A DNA stretch of 64,000 nt from Anisodus tanguticus (lineage: Eukaryota; Streptophyta; Magnoliopsida; Solanales; Solanaceae): contig CM067555.1 in NCBI GenBank assembly GCA_034509755.1, positions 46,706,255 through 46,770,254 on the forward strand, in the 5' to 3' direction. The position numbers and the translations under genes were made by a program. Positions 57,601 through 64,000 of the stretch are shown here, piece by piece. The first letter of the stretch is position 1, and each line of letters opens with the position of its first letter. A model generated the notes under the pieces. It was not told the DNA's origin and ran no database searches. It was given only the letters and a program-made list of their open reading frames with translations.

Positions 57601-60593
57601 TTGGGAAGAGGTGATTAGACAGGACTTGACACAGTTGCAGCTTCCTGAGGACATGACCTTAGATGGGAGGTTGTGGAGGTTAGTAGGTAGTAGCACGCTT
57701 TCTCGCTTATAGGATAGAAGGTTAGTAGGTAGTAGCACGTTGTCTCGCTTATCTTTCCTTACTAGTAGTCGTAGCATTTCTTAAGTAGTTTCTTTCCCTT
57801 CGATTTCTGTTATTACTTAATGTCTCTTGTTCTTCGCTTAACATATTGTTTTGTTGTAGTTATTGTTTCCTTTTTCTATTTGACATGCTTTGTTATTGCT
57901 TTATTCTGAGTTGAGGGTCTATGGAAATAGCCTCTCTACCTCCCAAGGTAGGGGTAAGGTCTGCGTACACTTTACCCTCCCAAACCCCACTTATGTGATT
58001 ACACTGGGTATGTTATTGTTGTATGCTTATAAATCTCAGCCACTAGCCATCATCTCCTAAAAAATCAGCATTATGACATCTGGGAATTCCTCGCAGGAAA
58101 GGGGAGGTTCAAATAATCACTTGAAGTGGTACACAAAAATGTGAGCAAAAGTTGGAACTTACAGAGGTGAAATCAGAACTTTGTCTAAATACATCTTCAG
58201 AATGTCCAGGAGATGAATTTGAAGATGTGTAAACAACCCTAAGCTTGCACTCTTCTACAGTTCTTCCACCATCCTTATTAAACTGGATACATGAAGATAA
58301 ATTAATAGAGCATTTATCAAAATACAATAATACTAATATCACAAAATAGGAAGAAGATTGTTCTCTCTGTAAGCGTATTACACAGATTCTCTCCACATAA
58401 AATTCTTACAGTATCTGGAGGAAGTTCATCAATATCATTATTCACAATTGTGCTCTGTAGGAGGAATTTGTCCTTGCATTGCATATCTGGCGGGTACTCC
58501 TTTTGAGCTTGAAGGGTTACTACAGACACGTCACAAACTTAAAGATCAATATAAAATGCCAACCCGCCTCACTAAAAAGATAACGACCTCAGGAATAATT
58601 TAATAGACGATTCTGTAGGCAATTTTGATGTAACAGACAACACAATAGAAGGACATATATAGTAAAAAGAAGGTCAGTCTAGTTAACATCCGTTATTGAC
58701 CAACTGCACTGATATGGTCAAAGTGAAAAGAGATATCATATAATGTTTCCCAAGTTACAGATAATTTCAAATTGCACAAAATGTATGTGAAATAATCCTT
58801 GATTTCCTACTCTTTTTATCGGTTAGTTATTATAGTGATCCCCATAATGGTAACATTTCTGTGAAAATCAATACACTATAAAATTAAAATAGAATTGTGC
58901 AGTCTGATACTTTAAGCCATTAAAGTATCTCTCCGTCACAATCCAGAAAAATAGGTGTGTGTAGTCTACCTAAGTTAGGAGAGACAATGAACAAATTAAG
59001 TAAATAAATCTAAGACAACACTTGACATTTGTGCATATCTCTAGCTATATATGATCTACTGCAATAATCACACTTTATTTTTAGCCTTGTGGTATGCATT
59101 GATTCGGTCACCGTAGGAAATTTTAGGCCAACAGTGTCTTGCATACGTTGAAGGGGAGCCTTGAAGCAACGGTAAAGTTGTCTCCGTTTGACCTATTGGC
59201 CATGGGTTCGAGCCGTGGAAGCAGCCACTAATGCTTACATTAGGGTAGGCTGCCTACATCACACCCAAAGGGATGCGGCTCTTCCCCGGACCCTGCTAAT
59301 GTAGGATGCTTTGTCCACCGAACTGCCTTTTTTTAGTGTCTTGCGTGCATATTCTGCTACAACAAACTATACTATATTCTTATAATATAGAAAAATTCTG
59401 TGAATTGCAAAGAACTTCAAGCTCAAGCGACGCACCTCGAATGAAACATGAATCCCATGGCTGTACAATACCAGTATTTGGTCGGACAAAGTATTTCTTT
59501 GGAGAAGTAGTTTTCACCTATCAAAGAAAAACAAGCAGTATAGGTAGAGTGAACATATGGAAATGAGTTACGATTGTCTAAATGAAATTTCTTCTAATTG
59601 AGGTGACGCAGACCTTGAAAGCAACACAATTTTCTGTGCTGTTTGTGACTTTAAGATCACAATAGCTTTGTTTATCCAACTCAACTGAAAAGAGAAAATG
59701 CCAGAACCACAACCAAACATGAGTGTGTATGACAAGTAAAAATATTCAAAAACTATTTCATAAAATTGTAGGCAAAGACAAAGATGCTTGATTCTCCAAA
59801 TAGTAACATTGTCATACAAAACGAAACAGGATAAGAATATGACTATGAACAGTTCTTTCACAGTATTCACTATTCACCTCTCAAATATATTCTTAATGTT
59901 GTACAATGAGATTATTTCACAATGTCTGTTAGCTCTTCTCTCCACTATGTTAAGCACCGTGTGTATCAGAGTTATCAAAGTTCTCAAGCAATAGGCAGTC
60001 ACTCTCAAACCAAACAAATGGAATTACAAGTTTCCCACAGCAAATCCTATAAACAGAAATCCCAAAATAGAGGTGGACTACTAGGTAGCATTTTTCCGTA
60101 AGCATTTTTTCGAACTTACGGAAATTTTGCAAGAAATGGTAGTTTATGTTTTTGCAAAAACTTCCCTCCTTTTTTTTTCTGAAAAAGCCGGTTTGAGAGT
60201 ATTTTTCAAAGAAATGTGCTTTTCCCACTTAAAAAATTATCAAATTCTTCAAAATAACTACAATTTTCCAGTAACATTTTCTTTTTGCACAAACTTTTTT
60301 TTCCAAATCAAAAAGCTTTTCTCACAAGTTGTCCAAAGAGCTCATTTTTTGAGCAATGTTGAATAAAATCAACTATAAGCCAAATCATTTTGCCCCTTTT
60401 TAATTTCATTTCATCTAATTACACATCTTAACTCGCAAACCCACACAATAAGAATCATAAAAAAAATTCTTGTACATTCAAATCATCTTAACAACAAATC
60501 AACAATGAAGAGAGAGAGAGAGAGAGAGAGGTTACATTGGAATTTGAGCTCTGGTGGACTAATAGATATCAACTGGTTCGTAGCACCACTCAT
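54697..60593 (-). CDS. VAP27: VAP27-type vesicle-associated protein, 7 coding exons, 214 aa
   Basis: Coding exons on the minus strand: 60593-60536, 59684-59614, 59517-59436, 58519-58410, 58282-58163, 55949-55875 and 54825-54697. All introns are GT-AG with phase kept, giving 214 codons plus stop. The N-terminus MSGATNQLISISPPELKFQF opens an MSP domain (about residues 8-130) with the family signatures 'CVAFKVKTTSPKKYFVRPN', 'VTLQAQKEYPPDMQCKDKFL' and 'EECKLRVVYTSSN'. A short coiled coil follows (about 148-175, 'VQRIKDERDAAVRQTQQLL'), then a basic KRRRNRN stop and one C-terminal membrane helix (about 186-208, 'LRFAIVVGVIGLMVGFLLKL'). That is the layout of ER tail-anchored VAP27 proteins, which bind FFAT-motif partners at ER contact sites. 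The exact paralogue cannot be fixed from sequence alone. Introns carry a Stowaway, an RTE tail and a SINE. Confidence 0.96.
55131..55789. mobile_element. Stowaway-type MITE with a nested insert
   Basis: The outer ends CTCCCTCCGTCCAAATTGGT + 'gtggaacttttcgc' and 'gcgaaaagtaccacataaat' + 'tgggacaaagggag' are inverted. TA flanks at 55129-55130 and 55790-55791. It is 659 bp, too long for the family. The middle (about 55250-55720) is GC-richer, has a 103-codon frame without recognisable motif, and ends in 'caatctcaaaaaaagaaaaa', suggesting a retroposed sequence inserted into the MITE. It lies in VAP intron 6. Confidence 0.8.
57526..58023 (+). mobile_element. 5'-truncated RTE LINE with target duplication
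   Basis: Encodes the RTE C-terminus: 'APVRRCERLPMDGFRRGRGR', 'PKKYWEEVIRQDLTQLQLPE', 'DMTLDGRLWRLV'. The 3' UTR follows and ends 'ggattacactgggtatgtta' + 'ttgttgta'-like tail. It is flanked by an 18-bp duplication TGCTTATAAATTTGAGCC (57508-57525) / TGCTTATAAATCTCAGCC (58024-58041), two mismatches. Located in VAP intron 5, same strand as the 62.5-kb RTE. Confidence 0.93.
59149..59334 (+). mobile_element. Full-length Au-like SINE
   Basis: It has tRNA-derived pol III promoter boxes: box A region 'gccttgaagcaacggtaaag' (59158-59177) and box B GGTTCGAGCC (59205-59214). The Au-type body 'ggatgcggctcttccccgga' follows, ending in a T-run. Target duplications AGTGTCTTGCATACG (59133-59147) and AGTGTCTTGCGTGCA (59335-59349) flank it. 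It lies in VAP intron 3, antisense to the gene. Confidence 0.9.
60507..60530. repeat. AG microsatellite next to VAP exon 1 donor
   Basis: About ten AG dinucleotides lie immediately inside the first coding intron (minus-strand CT repeat just after the CAAT|GTAACC donor). Confidence 0.85.
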
Positions 60594-60596
60594 GGT

Positions 60597-61880
60597 GAAA
60601 CTGAAACCTGATCAAGCACTCAAATCAAATCAAGCACTACAAATTAATAACGAAATTACGAACCATAGCGCCTGTGTTAATCACAACAATGCATTTCAGA
60701 ATGAACAAACAGATAGCAATCACGAGAAAAAAATAAAGGAAACACACACACCAAAAAAGAAAAGAAATGGACCTTAATTAAAACAAAACTGATGATCAGA
60801 GAATGGCCTAAGGAAAAAAAAACTCAAATCGAACATACGGAATTTGTTTTTAGTGAAATTCGGAGGTGAAAATGCATTACCTCAAAACTCGCTTAGCTAT
60901 CCAACAACATTGAGAGAAAAGAAAAAGTGAAATTTTCCGTTGTGAAACTTTAACCTGATCAATCACACAAATCACCTACTACGAAAATCTATAACGAAAC
61001 CACAAACCCTAGCACCTATGTTAATCACACCAATGTATCTCAAAACTAACGAAGCATATATCAATGGTGAGAAACAAATAAGTAAAACACACACAAAAAA
61101 AAGAAGAGAAAATGAACCTTAGATAAAACAAAAACTGATGATTCAGAGAATGGCTTAAGAAAAAAAATTCAAACGAAATCTGAAAATGGAAATTTTCAAA
61201 AAATATTTACGCCACGTAGCCCAATATACATTACTAGTATACAACATTATACCTGGGAAAACATTATGTCTGATGTATCAACCTTCTATAAAGTGTATAA
61301 AAGGTGTTTATACACAAATATTGGCTTAATCGGGTGTTTATACACAAATATTGGTTAAATCGGGTGTTTATACACAAATATTGGTTAAATCGGGTGTTTA
61401 AACACAAATATTGGTTAAATCGGGTGTTTATACACAAAGTATGGGTTACGTGGCGTAAATATTTTTAAAAATAGACATAGAAGCCTAATATTCCTATTTC
61501 AGGTTTGAAAATGTATTACCTCATACAGATTTTTTTTATTTATAAAAAAAGTGAACATTCCGTCCTGACAACAAAATCTGATCAATCACTCAAATCAAAT
61601 CAATTACTACGAAAACAAAATCTACAACCCTAGCGACAATGCTAATCACAACAGTGCATCTAATAACGAACAAATAAATATCAATCGGAACAAACAAAAA
61701 CAAATATATCAGAGAGAAAAACAACACGAACCTTAATTAAACGAAACAAATGATGATTAGAGAATGGCGTAAGGAATTAAATCAAAATCAAACTAACAGA
61801 GAAATTTGAATGAAATAATTCGGATTTGTGAGAAAATGCATTACCTCAAAAATCGCTTTGATATTCCGAGCAGAGAGAGC
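60597..61880 (-). repeat. Triplicated 5' leader exon/intron unit of the VAP gene
   Basis: Three tandem copies (about 60597-60910, 60941-61198 continuing at 61467-61545, and 61560-61880) share the plus-strand order 'cctgatcaa.cactcaaatca', 'taatcacaacaatgca', 'cacacacaaaaaaaagaaga', 'gaaccttaattaaa', 'gatgattagagaatggc', 'aaaatgcattacctcaaaa'. On the minus strand each copy holds a leader end …GAG|GTAATGC (donors at 61844/61843, 61519/61518 and 60880/60879) and an acceptor-like …GATCAG about 270-330 bp later (longer in copy 2 because of an insertion). The last copy leads into TTTCACCATG of the VAP gene. I infer alternative or serially duplicated 5' UTR exons. Confidence 0.8.
61199..61466. mobile_element. 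268-bp MITE with internal 30-bp minisatellite
   Basis: 24-bp inverted ends are present: left AAAAATATTTACGCCACGTA + 'gccc', right 'gggttacgtggcgtaaatat' + 'tttt', one mismatch. Inside are five 30-bp units 'ggtgtttatacacaaatatt' + 'ggttaaatcg' starting at 61303, 61333, 61363, 61393 and 61423. It is inserted in the second copy of the VAP leader repeat. Confidence 0.88.
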
Positions 61881-61909
61881 GAGAAATGAAATTTTCGGTT
61901 GTGAAGATT

Positions 61910-61931
61910 TTTTATAGTGGTGACACGTGGC
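61910..61931 (-). promoter_or_regulatory. VAP core promoter: G-box/ABRE next to TATA box
   Basis: On the minus strand the sequence reads GCCACGTGTC (61931-61922), five bases, then TATAAAA (61916-61910), then an A/T-rich and CT-rich leader up to the donor at 61844. This spacing fits a plant core promoter with an ACGT-core (bZIP/bHLH) site directly upstream of TATA. The transcription start is inferred at about 61880. Confidence 0.55.
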
Positions 61932-62499
61932 GGAGGAGAGAGAAAGAGGTCCGAGTCAAAAGGGAAAGTTAAGGGAGTGGCTGTTCTGGATGTGGGGGGT
62001 AGCTGATCTGTCAACACAACTGGCTTATCGAAGCTGTTTATTTAATTATTATTTTATTATTTTTCGCATAATGTTCGATATCAGTATTAAGGCAATTCAA
62101 TTAGAAATTTTGCGCTACATTTGGGGTGTTTGGTATGAAAAAAAATATTTTTCTAGAAAATGGTTTTTTGGATAATTTTGTACGGGTACTCGATTTTTTT
62201 GGTGAAAACTCAAGTGAACAGTACTTTCGGTGCCGGTGAACAATGATTCGCCGTCAAACAGGTTAGATTCAACTGGAGTTGGTAACTCCAGTTGCCCGTA
62301 TCCATTCTTTGTCCTTAACTTTATTGTTAAATTTTGCCGCTTCTTGTCTTTAGTTATAGTATTCTTGGCAAAGTGGTTTTACTTGCATCTATATTCTTAT
62401 TAACTTGTACTTGCACTTTGATCCCTTCCTGTTTTAGGGTAAATGTTTGAGTAGTTTATTATTTTATATTTGCTTTAGTGACTTTGGTAACTGATGGTA
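61932..62499. other. Gene-free DNA / RTE 5' flank
   Basis: 62100-62170 contains 'tttggggtgtttggtatgaa' and 'ttctagaaaatggttttttg', resembling an end of the 14060-14479 element family. From about 62280 the sequence may already be the 5' UTR of the RTE LINE. No gene. Confidence 0.4.
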
Positions 62500-64000
62500 G
62501 ACTAGGGTCATGTTCTCGGTCGAGGACGGGGGCGAGGGTTAAGGGGGTAAGTGGGGTAAAAAAGAGGCTAGGCTGAGAATAGGGTCTTGGAACATTGGGA
62601 CTTTAACGGGGAAGTCCATAGAGCTAGTTAAGATTCTTAAGAATAGGAGGATTAATATAGCATGTGTCCAGGAGACCAAATGGATATGACCTAAGGCTAA
62701 TGATGTAGACGAGTATAAGTTATGGTTCTCGGGTAGGGTGAAGTATAAGAATGGGGTAGGTATTTTGGTAGACAGCGAGCTAAGGGATCAGGTGGTAGAG
62801 GTGAGGAGGGTCAATGACAGGATGATGACGATTAAGTTGGTAGTTGGAGGGTTTACTATGAACATTATTAGTGCTTATGCGCCGCATGCGAGCTTGAACG
62901 AGGAGGAAAATAGACGTTTTTGGGAGGATTTGGACGTGGTGGGAGGTATACCACCCACTGAGAAGTTATTTGTAGGAGGGGATTTCAATGGACATATCGG
63001 GTCACTTCCGGGGGGTTATGATGACGTGCATAAAGGCTTTGGACTCGGGGACAGGAACGGGGGAGACGTCTCACTTTTGGAGTTCGCTAGAGCTTGTGGG
63101 ATGGTGATAGCCAATTCGAGGTTCCTGAAGAAGGAGGAACACTTGGTGACTTTTCATAGTTCGGTGGCTAAGACTCAGATAGACTTTTTGCTACTTAGGA
63201 AAGTTGACAAAGGTCTTTGTAAAGACTGCAAGGTTATTCCGAATGAGGATCTTACAACCTGACATAAGTTTTTGATATAAAGATCAAGATGGAGAAGAAG
63301 AAGATGGTTGTGGATGACAAGTTAAGAATCAAATGGGTGAGTTTGACCATGGCTAGTGCAAATGAGATGGGGGAGAGATTGATGGCAAAGGGGCTTGGGG
63401 GAGTAGTGGGGAAACGATCGGTATGTGGGACAGGACGACCAATTGCATTCGGGAGGTAGCTAGAGAAGTTCTAGGGGCCTCGCGGGGTAACCGTGGTGGG
63501 TATCGAGGGGACTGGTGGTGGAATGGTAAAGTTTAAGAGAAGGTGAAAACGAAGAAAGCGGCGTATGTGAAATTGGTAGAAAGTAAGGATGAAGTGGAGA
63601 AGTGGGCGAATAGGGAACTGTATAAGATGGCGAGGAAGAAGGAAAAGCTAGCAGTTACGGCGGAGAAAACGGAGGCTTTTGAACGCCTGTATGTGGAATT
63701 AGAGGAGAAAGGCGGGGATAAAAGTTGTACAGACTATCCAAGGCAAGGGAGAGGAGGGCTCGTGACTTAGATCACGTGAGGTGCATCAAGGACGATAACG
63801 ACAAAGTACTGGTAGAGGAAGCACATATTAGACGGAGGTGTTAGTCTAACTTCCATAAAATCTTGAACAAAAAAAGAGATGGAGACATTGTGCTGGGATA
63901 TCTATAGCATTCTAGTGGTACTGGGATTTTGGGTATTGTAGAAACATTAAGGTTGATGAGGTTAAGGGTGTTGTTCGCAGGATGCGCAGGGGACGAGCGA
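62500..64000 (+). pseudogene. RTE LINE, endonuclease and RT N-terminal region (runs off window)
   Basis: An APE-type endonuclease starts at about 62569: 'LRIGSWNIGTLTGKSIELVK', 'INIACVQETKW' (stop), 'VKYKNGVGILVDSELRD', 'MNIISAYAPHASLNEEENRR', 'LFVGGDFNGHIG', 'KTQIDFLLLRK' (the 62738-63262 frame). A frameshifted joint follows at 63263-63540, then 'TKKAAYVKLVESKDEVEKWA' and 'ARDLDHVRCIKDDNDKVL', the linker that precedes RT. The catalytic RT box lies beyond the window end. Stops at 62688 and after 63262 make this copy inactive. Other fragments of the family in this window are 3408-3930, 4521-5122 and 57526-58023. Confidence 0.93.

Overview
This is a plant nuclear genome window, AT-rich and full of transposable elements. 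It has spliced GT-AG genes and MITE, RTE-LINE and SINE families of the kind common in Solanaceae. The BI-1 and GATA26-type proteins also read like nightshade-family orthologues. The order Solanales/family Solanaceae is an inference; the species cannot be named from sequence alone.

Three real host genes are present, all on the minus strand. I rebuilt each exon by exon, with reading phase preserved across every junction. (1) A GATA26/27-type zinc-finger transcription factor has 8 coding exons between 10282 and 17839 (545 aa). Its GATA finger is split by a 2.9-kb, TE-loaded first intron, and a DEUBAD/ASXH-like domain follows. (2) Bax inhibitor 1 has 6 exons between 43952 and 49765 (248 aa), with a 3.7-kb first intron made largely of a degenerate tandem repeat. 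(3) A VAP27-type vesicle-associated protein has 7 coding exons between 54697 and 60593 (214 aa): an MSP domain, a coiled coil and a C-terminal tail anchor. Its leader exon/intron unit appears to be triplicated between 60597 and 61880, under a TATA box with an adjacent G-box at 61910-61931.

Layout. 1-10.2 kb is gene-free, with gypsy gag and RTE-LINE relics, Stowaway MITEs, a ~1.07-kb near-perfect palindrome (6536-7609) and a 70-bp minisatellite. 10.3-17.8 kb is the GATA gene with MITEs, a SINE piece and RTE tails in its introns. 18.4-19.3 kb is a tandem duplication carrying TGACGTC-like motifs upstream of the GATA gene. 22.0-37.9 kb is one L1-type LINE split by two LTR retrotransposons: a Ty1/copia element with TTATC target duplication and a decayed Ty3/gypsy element. 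37.9-42.5 kb is low-complexity intergenic DNA. 42.5-43.3 kb is a TRIM-like miniature LTR element holding a chimeric plastid-derived insert (ndhA joined to rpoC1). 44-49.8 kb is BI-1. 50.2-52.7 kb is a hAT transposon with a transposase remnant, 440 bp upstream of BI-1. 54.7-61.9 kb is the VAP gene. 62.5-64 kb is an RTE LINE running off the window end.

The three genes are not an operon and show no obvious pathway link, although BI-1 and VAP27 proteins both act at the ER membrane. The most unusual material is structural: the giant foldback, the plastid chimera inside a TRIM LTR, the amplified leader/first introns of two neighbouring genes, and an LTR hairpin whose two copies differ by a compensatory base-pair change.
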